The position numbers and the translations under genes are program-made. Under the pieces are notes generated by a model. The model did not search any database, was not told where the DNA came from, and worked only from the letters and a program-made list of their open reading frames with translations. From the NCBI GenBank assembly GCA_900239685.1, contig OENT01000828.1:2054-66053 (forward strand): a stretch of 64,000 nucleotides of DNA, given 5' to 3'. Of the stretch, positions 25,667 to 37,800 are shown in pieces; position 1 is the stretch's first letter; each line of letters begins with the position of its first letter. The stretch comes from Rotaria macrura. Taxonomy: Eukaryota; Rotifera; Eurotatoria; Philodinida; Philodinidae.

Positions 25667-25683
25667 ATATATATATATATATA
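25667..25683. repeat. (AT)n microsatellite
   Basis: Uninterrupted AT dinucleotide run. Confidence 0.8.
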
Positions 25684-26070
25684 ATTATTGTGCACATATG
25701 AAATTTTTTGCACTGTTAAGCCCTTTTTGAGCAACTTCAATTATCTTACACTTTGCTTGAGCTCTCTGATAAGCATAAACATGCCGGTTCCAAGCGGTAG
25801 AAGCTTGATTTAATCCATTTCGATAATACAAAAAGCTTTAAAGGGGTTTTGATAAGCGCTTTTAGTTAAATATAATAGAAATCGCAGTAAAGTACTCTTA
25901 TCTTTCATCAACTCAAGTGCTTAACATAATTTATATAACAGAAAACCTCAAATGGATAAGTAACTCCTCGAGAAGGCCCGTCAGAACAACGATTGTTCAC
26001 TCATCTACTTTACTTTCAGAAACTATCTCTGAATAGATGTGAATGTTTGTAACGCAGTTTGTTATATTAA

Positions 26071-26200
26071 ATATGCACACCGAGTAAACAGCATCCCGTC
26101 ACCACATATCTACATCCCGCCCAACGTACTCATGTTCATACTTCCACTCAGCTACCCAAAGCAACACCCAGACACCCGAAAACACCCACACCACACCCTT
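26071..26200. repeat. C-rich telomere-like tract without a partner arm
   Basis: About 130 bp enriched in CACCC/CCCAC words (CAGACACCCGAAAACACCCA, CACCACACCC). Unlike the hairpins it has no G-rich arm within 100 bp. The nearest G-rich patch is about 640 bp upstream. Confidence 0.45.
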
Positions 26201-27016
26201 ATTATTCTTTCCCTCATATATCATATGCTCAGAATAGTTGCATATTGTAAAGGTAGCGCAAGATCATCTCGAAAGATTGGAGTGATCACTGATTTCGAGA
26301 GGTTATAGTGTAAAAAAATATTAAAATATCTAAAGAAGCACGTTATTAGAAATATATTAGCAACTTTCAGTGAACCAATAATTCATACTACTGATGGAAA
26401 GCAAAGATCAAAATCAAAATTTTCAACATTGTACGTGCTGTTCTAAAACTTTTCCTCATCTGATCACGATTTTTTTGAATGAAATATATACAAAACTAAT
26501 TGTGAAAGTTCGAATATACTGTGGAATCTTTCACAGAACATTGGAAACTAACTTTGGTTCCCCATAGTGCCTATTTCAAATTCAAAATCTTATGACAACA
26601 AATCAGTCCTCTTGAAAAAATTAGGTTCTAAGAATACCGAGGAAGTCTTCGAAAATACCGTTAGGTTTTCCATATCGCAAAAATGGTATTCCNTGGGAAG
26701 CCTCTCGCGAACCTAAAAAGAATTCGCAAAACCATGCTGGTTTTCTACACTCACACTCTTGGCAGATAACTTTGCAGATGTCATTGGTGCACAGTTGTCT
26801 ATATCCATTTGATCTGGTTTTTCTCCAACGAAAATTTATCGGCACATTCAAATCGCAAATAAAAGCTGATGACATGTTTTTCAAAATTCATTGTTCGAAT
26901 GCAATGTGCAAATGAATGAAGAAAAGGTCATGCCAGTTAAACGAAGGGTTCATTATAAAAACATGAATCCTATACAATATTTGTACAAGAATCAAGTGAG
27001 AATGACTCTTGTTTTT

Positions 27017-28221
27017 TCAACAAAATCCACTCGATACTTTTGATGTTTTCCCATTTGAAGCAATGTTGATGTTATTATTTGATGGTTCCGCTGACGTTAT
27101 ATGCTTAATGATCTCAGTGGCTGTAGCCTTAAACGCTTCGTCAACATTGATTGACGTCTTTGCCGATGTTTCCACATATCGAATCCGCAATGAGTCAGCA
27201 AGTTTCTGCACGAAAAGGTAAATAGAAAACCTCTAATATGATTTGTGTGTCCTTTAGCGAGATCTCTTTACGACATACCTTGGCTTTATCGTAGTCGACC
27301 ACTCGCTCAGCTGTTAAATCGCATTTGTTACCAACTAACAACTTCTGCACATTGCTATTCGCATGTTGATCAATCTCTTTCAACCACATGTGAATGTTAT
27401 CGAAAGATTCCTGAATTTAAGATGAATGATTTTATGTGAAAGAAGAAGCATGTTGATTACGTACTACATTAGTAACATCAAAGACGATGAGGATACCCTG
27501 TGCACCACGGTAGTAAGAACCTGAGAAGAACATGGAACAAGAACATGTGCACGAATATCCCACCAACTGCTTAGACAAGCTGCAATAGGGTATGGATCTG
27601 ATTTTAAAATCTGGTTGTTTGTCCTCACGAGTTATAATATCAATTTTAGTCGGATCTTTGACGTTAAGAGCATTTGACGAAATAAATAGACGGTGAGTTT
27701 TAGCAAATTTCATGAGAAAAAGTGTTAGAACGATGTTCTTACGAAAACTGACGTTTAAACTCTATCTCACAAATTTACTCTACGAATGGTTTGGAAACTC
27801 CCTCCATCGTATTTAAGAATTTAAGTTTACTTGTGATGGTCCGAAAGCGTTCTTGACCAGCTGTATCCCACTATAATAATGAAAAACATTGTATTGTATC
27901 ATGATGCATACAGTTAAAGTTATTACAATTTGTAGTTTCACTTCTTTTCGATCATGATCGATGACGTGAACTCTCTACAAATGAAGTCTTGATAATAAAT
28001 GGTCATCGCTTCAAATATGACATTAGCTTACAAAATCTATACCGATCGTAGAAATGAAGCTCTGGCTGAAACTATCATCCTGAATGAAGACAGATTGGTG
28101 TTGGAACAAACAAATTTCAAGAATAGTTACGGAAAAGCGTGTGAGAAGACACGATTTGCCCACACCTGAGTCACCGATGAGAAGTAACTTGAGCAGATAA
28201 TCACTAAATATCAAGGCTCAT
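27017..28221 (-). CDS. Rab1/Ypt1-like small GTPase (copy A)
   Basis: Seven exons: 28221-28131, 28079-28032, 27974-27927, 27870-27831, 27520-27465, 27410-27279 and 27205-27017. All GTPase boxes are present: GDSGVGKS (P-loop), STIGIDF (switch I), WDTAGQE (switch II), NKCDL (G4) and ETSAK (G5). [23 protein letters not shown] and [14 protein letters not shown] mark the Rab1/Ypt1 group, which controls ER-Golgi traffic. The first exon reads MSLDI then [11 protein letters not shown] only if one T of ATATTTA near 28207 is ignored, a one-base homopolymer shift. The C terminus is SGFC with one terminal Cys rather than the usual CC or CxC. Introns are 51-73 bp except the fourth (310 bp). The gene shares a 262-bp near-identical tract with copy B. 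Confidence 0.8.
27262..27523 (-). repeat. Near-identical tract shared by Rab genes, copy A
   Basis: Matches 28517-28778 at constant offset 1255 with one visible mismatch (27506 C, 28761 T) over 262 bp. It spans exon 5, its following intron and exon 6, while the surrounding exons are strongly diverged. Confidence 0.9.
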
Positions 28222-28516
28222 TTTCTGGTGTTATTTCACACGAGCAATTTGAATTCGCTGCAGAAACAACTTACTAGTCACCATTCCGGATGTTCGTATT
28301 TTTGACTTTTTCCGTGTGAGGTTCATTTTGAACGCTTGATATCTCTGTTTTTATTGGTAACGTGATTGACTTGAGCAAAGTAACCATGCTCTTGAATATG
28401 TTTTCGACATTAGTCGAATTCTTGGCCGATGCTTCCACATATTGCATACTGAACGAATCTGCAAGTTCCTTCAAAAAGAAAAGAAAGAATACAAAATTTC
28501 ATGCGTTTCGTCTAAA

Positions 28517-28778
28517 ATCTCTTTACGACATACCTTGGCTTTATCGTAGTCGACCACTCGCTCAGCTGTTAAATCGCATTTGTTACCAACTAACAACTTC
28601 TGCACATTGCTATTCGCATGTTGATCAATCTCTTTCAACCACATGTGAATGTTATCGAAAGATTCCTGAATTTAAGATGAATGATTTTATGTGAAAGAAG
28701 AAGCATGTTGATTACGTACTACATTAGTAACATCAAAGACGATGAGGATACCCTGTGCACTACGGTAGTAAGAACCTG
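28517..28778 (-). repeat. Near-identical tract shared by Rab genes, copy B
   Basis: Partner of 27262-27523. See that entry for extent and mismatch. Confidence 0.9.
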
Positions 28779-28904
28779 AAAAGAGGATGAAAGAAGAATA
28801 TCTTAAGAAACAATTTCAAGTCTCTTTTCGTTTACCTTTAGAAAATGAAAACCTCGAATATTTTTATGAAAAATGCTACATTTTTTATGTTTGTAGCAAC
28901 TAAA

Positions 28905-29131
28905 GAACAAAGACTGATTACAGAGCACAATCTTGGCGATCTGTAATTTGTGTCAGCCGTTTATCCTGTTATATAAAACAATCGACAATCGATGAAGATG
29001 CTCAAGGACGAAAAAATTGTCTTGTTTCTGATTGTTTTGAGACAGGCAACATAGAAACTGAAGTTAATTCTATCGTTTCAAATTTGACAAAATCCAATGG
29101 GGTTTATAGTAATGAAGATCAGTTTTGTTAA
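28905..29131 (+). other. Unexplained open frame inside Rab copy B intron 4
   Basis: On the strand opposite the Rab gene a stop-free stretch of about 70 codons reads with coding-like composition (SWRSVICVSRLSCYI, TIDEDAQGRKNCLVSD) and ends EDQFC. No Met starts it and no family was recognised. It may be chance or a fragment captured by the enlarged intron. Confidence 0.2.
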
Positions 29132-31005
29132 CAAAAGTCTGTACAACACAATTAGTTCCAGATGTTATGCAACTATATTTTGACTAACAGAGTAGAATAC
29201 CTACTAAGTTTGACTGGAAGAGGTCGCTGTTTCTCAATGAAGGAATCGAGGGAAACATCACAATCGGAACGGACTCTTTAATCTCAAATTGTCTCTGGGT
29301 TATATAAATTGCTCTCCATTCTACTGATTAGCATTCAGTGTCATCGGTCAGTGACGTGCACATTTTCAAAATAAGATTGAGAATTCATAGATTTCTGTGA
29401 TAATGACTACAGCAAAATTACTTGTGATTGTTCGAAATCGTTCTTGACCAGCTGTATCCCACTAAAATATGCAAATAAAGTTTCTCTTCACTGCAATCCG
29501 ATAACTATTTACAATTTGTAATTTATTTGTTTGTCCATTATTCTCGATTAATTGAACTTTCTAAAAAGAAATTAAAATGAAGACTAGTATTCATGAAGAA
29601 AGAAACAGTTACGAAATCGATCCCAATAGTCGGTAAAAAATTCTCGTCAAAAGTGTCATTCTAAGTACAAAAAGGATAAGTTGCATCAAAGTTAAATGAA
29701 AAATATATACGCTCAGTCGTGTCAAAAGTGCTGATTTGCCAACGCCCGAATCTCCGATAAGCAAAACTTTGAATACATGTTGGCTACAACGTACACGAGT
29801 GTTTTTCTTGACATTTCTTCTTAAATATGAACAGAGAAAGAGCATACCTTTCGGTAGTCATCGTCATACTTGTATTTCATGCATTTTGTTCCATGATGAA
29901 AACAATGACTTTTATTCAATCTTCTTGTGAGTGACTGTTCTAGAAGAAAGCTATAAAACCGTTATGGCACTACCAAAAATAATCTGAGTGTAAACCACGT
30001 TGTTTGCCTGTATGAATGAGAATGTTGTCTTACATATATATATGAATAAGCTACGTTTTGATGATTCTTTCTTGTTAAAAAACAAGGGTAGAGCTGGAGA
30101 TGGGATTCAAAAATAAGCCTCTGGACTCATTGAACTGTGTGTAGTAATCTGAAAATATCACTTAGATGACAATACTTGACTAGGTATCAATATCTTGGGT
30201 ATCAATGAAGAAGCAGCACAGGACAAACTTTAATTTTTATATTTCCAACGCTTACAGATCGATTATGTGGCAAAAGAATAGACATACTTCTATGCGCGCG
30301 TGTTAAGGCATGTTTATTTCTCGCTTGATTCTATATGTTGCCAAGACTGTCTTGACAACCTGATAGAGAACGTAAGAGAGAAAAAATAGAGGTTGAATAT
30401 ATTTCGAGGTCTTGCAAATTGGAACACAGCGTTTTTATTTCTATGTAATAGAGCAACACAGTGACAACCGATCAGCAATCAAATAACTTTATTAGGAAAA
30501 AAGGGAAAATATTGCTTAGATCAGGATTATTGAAGAGCATCTTTTCAAGGTATAGTCGCGGTGGCTAGCATAGAACACAAAAATTCTATAGATGTCTTTA
30601 GCTGAATTAAGCATAAGTTTTACTTTCATTCTTGCAGTGTGTGTATTGGGTGAGCAAGAAGAGAAATAAACCATAGAATTCAGAAGAACATAATAGGAAC
30701 ACTCATGATGTCTGCATGGAATTTTTTGCATGTTTTATAGACTAAAGAGTCAGGATGATTAACCAGTTTATTTGTGTAGATCAGAATGTGCGCTAAACGA
30801 TTCGACAGACACGGTTGATGACCGTAGTCGGGCAGCTGTTGTTGTGCCGAAAATGATCATGAATGGCGAGCGCTAGTCTTGTGACGTAAAGCTAGTCGTT
30901 AGCGCAGTATGTTACAAGTCATTATCGAGTTTCGATGCATTATCAATCATGGATGAAGCCAATACGTTCACAGACTGTGATAGATAGCAGTTTCCTAAAT
31001 ATACA

Positions 31006-31061
31006 TCGAGGATGTGGGTGAGGTTGATATTCTTACTCTCATTGGCACCCACACCCATTCG
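31006..31061. repeat. Telomere-like hairpin unit
   Basis: 5' arm CGAGGATGTGGGTGAGG and 3' arm GCACCCACACCCATTCG, with a loop of about 22 bp. Confidence 0.65.
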
Positions 31062-31754
31062 TAGGAAAGAAATTTTATTTGATTCATTGGAAAAATTCTT
31101 CATTGTCGTTCTTTAGAATTGTAACGAGTACGAACATGATGCACGTTTTTCTCTGCTATTACACCCTCCTCACCTTTCAACTGAAAGAAAAAGGGATTGA
31201 CTGTACTTTTGAACATAAAAACTGAAAAGCAAATATTTGCTGAGAGAAAGAAAAATACTATATGCTTAAAAGAAACCTGCAACATACGAATGACCTTGAG
31301 AAGAAATAAAAAATAAATTTTCGTTTGGTGTAATTTGTTGCAAGTTGTGATTCTCATAATAAGCAGTTTTCAGTCAACATCTGGATTGAATATCTTTTCT
31401 TTGCAAAAAATCTTATGATCCTTATCATTATCTTGTTCAAACATATTCAAAATCAACAAAATAATCCGAAATAATTCAGAATAGTCTATTTTTAAAAATA
31501 GATGGCTAATGTCTTACTATTCTGATTTCCTATAGTTAATAAGAAAGCATAGGTTACAGATAGTTCGTATCGAAATTCTTCCGCTATAGCCATATTTTAT
31601 CTGAATAAAAACTGTCAAAACAGACTAGATGTACATGGAGAAATTTCGCAACAGAAACTTAACTCAATGGTATTTGCTTGCACTAACGGATTATTGATCA
31701 TTTTCACTGCTATTTTTTTGATGAGTCATGCTGAAAATTAAATTAAACTTAAAC

Positions 31755-31822
31755 GTGAGGGTATGAGTATAATATTGATTACGTATTTAAAAAGACATCC
31801 ATACTCACTCCCACACCCTCAC
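31755..31822. repeat. Telomere-like hairpin unit
   Basis: 5' arm GTGAGGGTATGAGTAT pairs with 3' ATACTCA and ACCCTCAC, separated by an insertion CTCCCAC. The loop is about 30 bp. Confidence 0.7.
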
Positions 31823-31861
31823 AAAACTCGCGCACCTTCAACGTGATTGTTCGTTCTAACA

Positions 31862-32820
31862 CTAAGAACAGATACATTCCAGAAACTGAAGTTGATTCAT
31901 TGAGGTAGGTGCTTCGTTCAAAACTTCATTGAATACAAAGTCGATATGATTGAGAGGAAGAAATACCAGTACCATGAGCTTGTTTACAATCGACGGCACT
32001 GCAGTATGTTGCCGATAATTTTTTGAAAGATTCATACTTTGAATACTTCGAGAGATGCATTGTGTATAATGGAAATAGCACCCATGATGATGCGAATTAG
32101 AAGACAAGAGACAGATACGGGGAAAAGGATTTCAAGAATAAATTAACAATGACGACATCAGATAGTTTTTAACACATGTTTGTTAAGCGTAGTAAAAAGA
32201 TCTTCATAAAATACTTAACAGCTTCCAGACATCAGAACGATGACACACAGAAAGCCTAATTGATTAAATAAGGCTGAGAAACGAGAAACAAAAGAAGAGA
32301 CTAGCAATCTTCGTATTTGATTCCATGGATAGAATATACTTGTATAAAATTGTTTCGAGCCATACTGAATGTCCCGTTCATGAGGATGTGAGAACATCGT
32401 AGCAAGAAGCGAAGTTGCTAGTCAGTACCAAATAAAATGATTCGAGTGGTAAAATTGTTGCGTCGTTTCAAGCAATCAGAGAAAAAAAACAGTTTTTACT
32501 CATAGTTTTCATATAATTACAAATGAGGATTGTTGAAGTTGACCTCGGTTGTTATAAGTGGCATTCAGTGCCATTTTCTCCAATTTAATACGTTCTTTTG
32601 TAGTGTTCCACATTTTTCGCACATCGACCTTCTCTTGAACCGGCAAATGGCAATGAGTACCATTTTGAATAATCAATGCGTTGTTTTCCGAGTTTTTGTG
32701 AGCACGACTAAGGCAGTCTTTCTATTGACACATCTAGTCAGTCACGTTTTCTGTCATATTCGTACTCTGGTAAACATTGTCGCCAATAACAAAAAGCTGT
32801 TTGCCCTTCTGGCTTGTCAT
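31862..32820 (-). pseudogene. FLYWCH zinc finger / MULE transposase-like gene, decayed
   Basis: Minus strand, starting MTSQKGKQLFVIGDNVYQS. It has the FLYWCH tail HKNSENNALIIQNGTHCHLP and a helix EKVDVRKMWNTTKERIKLE. Towards lower coordinates, CSHILMNGTFSMARNNFIQV and YSIHGI correspond to the MULE catalytic core (family: ILMDGTF). NHHHGCYFHYTQCI..IQSMNLS..Y and FLPLNHIDFVFNEVLNEAP match the region after the second acidic residue. Stops fall where the FLYWCH Trp should be (TAG before MCQ) and again shortly after, and the core is broken by stops and shifts. The first catalytic Asp (MDGT) is now Asn. Whether this was a transposase or a domesticated host gene, as rotifer genomes carry many such proteins, cannot be told. 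Confidence 0.65.
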
Positions 32821-34075
32821 GAAGGGTTGAGTAGGCAAGTTGTTCGATATTTTTTAGAATGAATGAATAAATGAATGACAGTGATCTGATTTTATTAATA
32901 ACTATATATAAACAACATGATGTATGAGGGATAAAGAGCAATCTACGAATAATATCGCCGCCGATCTACCCATCAATCAATCAAGCATTGTTGTTTGAAG
33001 CATAAGTGTAATAGTTATCGATTATAGACAACCAAGAAGTGGTGCACCACCTCTAAGTTCAATGATAATGGAATGATAGATCAAGATCATTTCAAAGACT
33101 GAGTTGTAAAAGTTACAACGCACTTGGCTTTGATAGATTTATAGAATAAAATAATTCGTCGTTTGACTGAAAATTTTAGTGAAACAAACTTCATATGACA
33201 TAAATAGAGTAGTGGAAAATTTTTTTCTCTCATCATTCAAGATTTTATAATGCAAATGTTTTTTTGAAAGTTTATTCTTTTTCGTTTTCGATATGGAGCT
33301 TTTCTCTTTATTTTCCTATTTCGAACGAATACTTTCAATGCCTATGACGCTCGTTTTTACTATGCATTTAGAGAAAAATTCTTCTTGAGTAATCGATCTA
33401 TAATATTTATAAGTTTCTCAAATGAAATCGAATTTATTAGAACAAAATAAATAGTTTGATGAGAGATTTTCATCTATTTTGATTTTATTTCATAACTTTT
33501 CATCTTTCTGAAGAAATCCCCTATCTTATACCATTCATTGAAGATTTTCATGAGAAAATTTACTATTCAAGGAGATTCGTCCAGATGGACATCTATAATT
33601 TAACATCTAGCAGAACTTGATACAAAAATTTTAGCAACATTAAGTCTTATAGGAAGTTCAACTTTAACTCAAATTCAGTTTGCTATGAAATTTATCAGAT
33701 ATTCGATTCTACATCAACCGCTTTAATGAAAAAACAGTTGAACAGAGTGCTTGATGTTGTTATTCAATGAGCATCGATGAATGAATGACCATCGATAATT
33801 CTTGACACGTTCGTTTTTCATCAAAATTTGATATTGACAAATTAGCAAGATTGGAGTATCAGTTCGAATTGAAGTTAAGCCCTATGTACTAGATTCTAAC
33901 CTGATATTATCGATTTTGCAATGGAACTTCTTACATGTCAAAATCAACATTTATCTAGAACCTATTAAATACTAAACAAGGATTTTCATCAATCAAATAG
34001 TCTTTTAGTGTCCTTTCAGCATTCATGAGACTGTGGTATAACTATCGTAACATAAAATTTAGAATGAAAAGCTCT
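32821..34075. other. Intergenic, nothing recognised
   Basis: AT-rich spacer between the FLYWCH/MULE relic and the inverted-repeat element. Confidence 0.45.
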
Positions 34076-34889
34076 CCCTAGTCGAACATCTTGTAAGCAA
34101 GATCTTGAAATCTTGGGACCGATAAGCAAGATCTTATCAAGATCTTGAAAAGATAATTTGTATGTATACATCTTGATTGTATCAGATATATCTATACCTA
34201 AGATCTTGGCAAGATCATGGACAAAATGTCGGTTAATATTATCTTCTCACAAGATCTTGAGTAAAACATAAAGCGACATCATTCGTATATTTAGATGTTG
34301 ACTAGTAGTCATTCACCGTTCTGTTATGCGTATGCAGTCGTATATAAGCAACATGAGTGACCGTAGGAAACATACATTTTTAAAACATCTTTTCCAATAC
34401 TATTTCTCGATTAGAAATTATTCGAGAACATGCTGATCTCGATCAATGATTAGCACAGGATTACCCTGAAGTGATCTCAAGGAGATCCAGCCAACGCAAA
34501 GCTTGTCAAGTCCCAAGATCGGACTTGCTTGAATTGCTTGAGAGAGAATAAATTAATTGAAAAAATATCATGATAATCTTTACAGAAAAAATAAAAAATG
34601 CACAGCTCGGTAGGTTCGAACCACGTTTTCAGAATGCGTCGTACATGGTGTCGCAAATCACGACACATGCAACACGTTTTTATCTTAGTCAGTATCCAAG
34701 ATATTATGGATCCGTAATAAAGATCTTAAATATTTGTCCCCAAGATCTTGCATATCTGTACCGAAGATCTGTAATAAGATCTTGGCGCAAGATAATCGTA
34801 TTATCTTGTACCTGAATTTTCAAGATCTGTTCACTCATCTGTATCCAAGATCTTGGCCAAGATCTTGCTTACACGATGTTCGACTAGGG
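34076..34889. mobile_element. TIR element with subterminal AAGATCTTG palindromes
   Basis: 814 bp. The ends are inverted repeats of 32 bp with one mismatch: left starts CCCTAGTCGAACATCTTGTA and right ends TACACGATGTTCGACTAGGG. Both continue into GCAAGATCTTG. About a dozen full or partial AAGATCTTG palindromes lie in the outer 200 bp on each side, as expected of transposase-binding subterminal repeats. CCCTAG...CTAGGG recalls piggyBac ends, but no flanking TTAA is present (flanks GCTCT and CTATG). No transposase is inside, so it is non-autonomous. Confidence 0.7.
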
Positions 34890-37800
34890 CTATGAAGTAC
34901 ACGATTCTCTTTTATGTGTTCTCGAAATATCAACTGATCTAATCGCAATCAATTTTTTTCAAAATGCTTTATTGAGAACTTCAACACTTGATAACATAGG
35001 ATTTACACCAGATTGTGAATTCTACTTTCTAAGGTGAGATATTTGAATTTCTGTCCATATGACCATAACCTTGAGTTCTCTTGTATTTTTAATCTCTTTT
35101 TCTTATCATGAATGTAGCAAAATCTTCGCTTGAAACATCATAAGACTTTCAATTGCCTTTTCCATACTGTACTTTTGTGACAAATATTTTCGATCAAGAG
35201 AATTTCTATTTATTATCAAAGCGAATATGTTTATGTACCAATATTAATGTTCGTAGAATACGGTATGAATTATAAACAGTCTGGTGAATTACGAGATTAA
35301 CGTTAAGAGTCGTAATTCAATAAAAAGCTATTCAGAAGAATTTCTTCTTTCTTTTATCCAATCACATAAATCTGCTTAAAATTCTGGAAAGAGCAGAAAG
35401 CTGATCTGTCTATAATAAACACACCAAAATATGATGCGCTCAGCAATGACCAATTCGCCGATTATTTTAAAAGAAAAATATCTCTTTCGCGACGATCTTT
35501 GATCAGGGAACTAAGGACAAATAAAAGCTAAGGAAATTAATACATGGCGATTATATGGATTCATGTGCTATTGTTTTTATTGTGTCTGAAACGTTTTCTC
35601 ACTGCAATCTTCGTTAACTTTGTAATATAGGCAATTAACGACCTTCGACTTCATGTTAATAAAATTGAAGACATAAGGGCAAAACAAATCGCAAATGGAC
35701 CAAAGGAGAATAAAGTAAGCAATCTCTTTCAATGAGTTTATAAGTAAAAAGTTTCGCTGTGACAAATATATTGATATAGAATTCCTGATAGTGAACAGTT
35801 GAATTCAAGCATACAGTAGAAAAGTTTGTGAAGGATTTATCAACTTAAAATATTTTGAGTGATAGGTGATTTTGTTTAAAGAGAATTCAAAGCATCCAAA
35901 TGTTGAATTCTTTAATAACTCTTTCAAGTGTTTAGTTCACTGTATTTTGAAGTTATGTGTCATATTTCTCATAAGGTGAACGGATAATATTAGGAATATT
36001 TAATTTAAAATTCTGCTTAAGTACGTTATATTGAGATTATAAAAGATTAAATACGAACTGCATCATCCAATTTCACACCAAAAAGGCCTTATTCTAGAAA
36101 AGATTGAATTTCGCTTCAAAATAAACATGAAACATTTCCATTTTCGCCACGAGGCTTTATTGAAAAAAATTAAAGAAATAATGTTCCAGACTTTTCTTAC
36201 CAATAACTAAAACAATGAAACAAACTGATAGAGGAGAATTTTCGCATTTTCCTCCTAAAAAGGAATATATATCTATACTATCAATGTTTCAGTTAAGACT
36301 TTGTCAGTTAAGAATTTCGGTTTGTTACTTGTCTACTCATCTACCAATACGAATAATCTTTTCATATCAAGAAGTTTCGATTCTGATTCAAGTGAAGGTG
36401 TTCTGCTTCTTACTTCTAAATGCAATTGAATCTGAGTTTTCTCTCGTCATTTAACTGAAGTAATAAAAAAATTTCATCATTTCAGTATGAGGGAAAAGTC
36501 TCGGAATGAAATATTTTTTAAAATCCTTTAACTTTTCATATCTCGAGGTTCGATATTGAGAAACAAACATCTACTTAATATTAACAATGAAAACCGCTTG
36601 ATGTGACTTAAAGATATCTCATCAGTAGCTTCTTTTCTTTTCTTTTATTTGATACCTGAAATATGTCTATGAGTAAAAATTTCATAACGTTTTTGCTTTA
36701 TAAATATTCGATATTACTCAATAACAATTAGCGTCGAGTCATTTTAATAAAAACTATGTCATCACCTAAAAATTGAATCGAACGTTTTCGCTTAAGAACT
36801 AATTACGATCTCTTTGAAGTAGTAAATCTATCAACAGTACCTCTCATATTAACATTGTTACAACTCGAAAAATTCTTCTTCTTTACCGTTTAGAGCGGGG
36901 AGAAAATAGAACTTTTATTCATTTTGATTGTGATAAGATACGTATAAAATATTCCATGTTTTTTAGAAATCGAAGAACATTAACAACTGATAAAGTTTAG
37001 TTCACCTATCACTGAAATTTTCTTCTATTCGTCAAAAAATTAAGAGCAATACGCTAATGAAGGTCAATGATATTATTCATCGATTAATAATTCTACAATG
37101 TGTTCGAAGTGACTCTCACTGAAATCGAGTGTTAGGTAGAGTTTCGTCAGATTCTCTATCGCTCTCTAATTCCAGTCTTTTAAAGTTTAATAATTGCAGA
37201 ACAAATCTTCTTATGAGAGATCTTATAAGATCCTAAGTAATAAATGTTTTATTCAAGCAGATGTTGAATATTGTGAATCTTGAATTTGAAAATCTCTATC
37301 GGGTCCTCCTTTTGTGTTTTATTTTCCTTGAGATTATTAGCGGCACACTAAGCGAAATATATTTCGCTCATAATATCTAACAAGCAGATATCAAATGAAA
37401 AAGAAAATGCGGGACATGTATAACTTCGAGTTTACCAGCTGATCATTTAATTACGAATATTATTTGAAGATGTTTTCATGTAAATACTCGCATTTTTTAC
37501 GTTTAAACAAGATTTCAGTGTTATATTTATTCCATCGATTCAGATTTCACATGGTTCGTAACCATTAAATATCATTTAAATTATTCACAATTCGAGGTAT
37601 AAGTCGAACGGCTCGTCTACTAGGTTTGAAACTGAATTATCCATTCGAGAATAAGAAAATTCGTGTTTATTTCAATCATTGTGGTTGGAAATTTTAGACT
37701 GATGAAAAATAACAGGAGAATGTTCGATTGCAAATGTTTGGTTGTTAGCAGCGGGTGGCAACTCAGACGTACGGCTTCCAAATTGTTTACAAAATTAAAG

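Larger units (their letters stand above)
25334..27016. other. Intergenic with microsatellite and C-rich tract
   Basis: Contains an (AT)n run at 25667-25683, a G-rich patch near 25407-25435, the C-rich tract at 26071-26200 and an N at 26693. No convincing gene. Confidence 0.45.
28274..29845 (-). pseudogene. Rab1-like small GTPase (copy B), probably broken
   Basis: Seven exons mirror copy A: 29845-29711, 29660-29614, 29560-29513, 29461-29422, 28775-28720, 28665-28534 and 28468-28274. [27 protein letters not shown] and EASAK are present. Exon 2 is 47 nt instead of 48. After NDTFDENF the frame shifts at a T5 run, so PTIGIDF is reached only out of frame. The C terminus ends IRNGD with no prenylatable Cys. 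The extended N terminus (MLFLCSYLRRNVKK) is unusual. Introns are about 50-65 bp except the fourth (646 bp). It lies about 50 bp upstream of copy A in the same orientation, a tandem duplication. The lack of a lipid anchor plus the shift argues for a pseudogene or a soluble variant. Confidence 0.7.
29846..31855. other. Intergenic, two hairpins
   Basis: Upstream region of Rab copy B and downstream flank of the FLYWCH/MULE relic. It holds hairpins at 31006-31061 and 31755-31822. No gene was recognised. Confidence 0.45.

Noticed and set aside
34600-34630. Perfect tRNA B-box-like GGTTCGAACC
   Set aside because: The flanks do not form a T-arm, acceptor stem or A box on either strand; it is a chance palindrome inside the TIR element.
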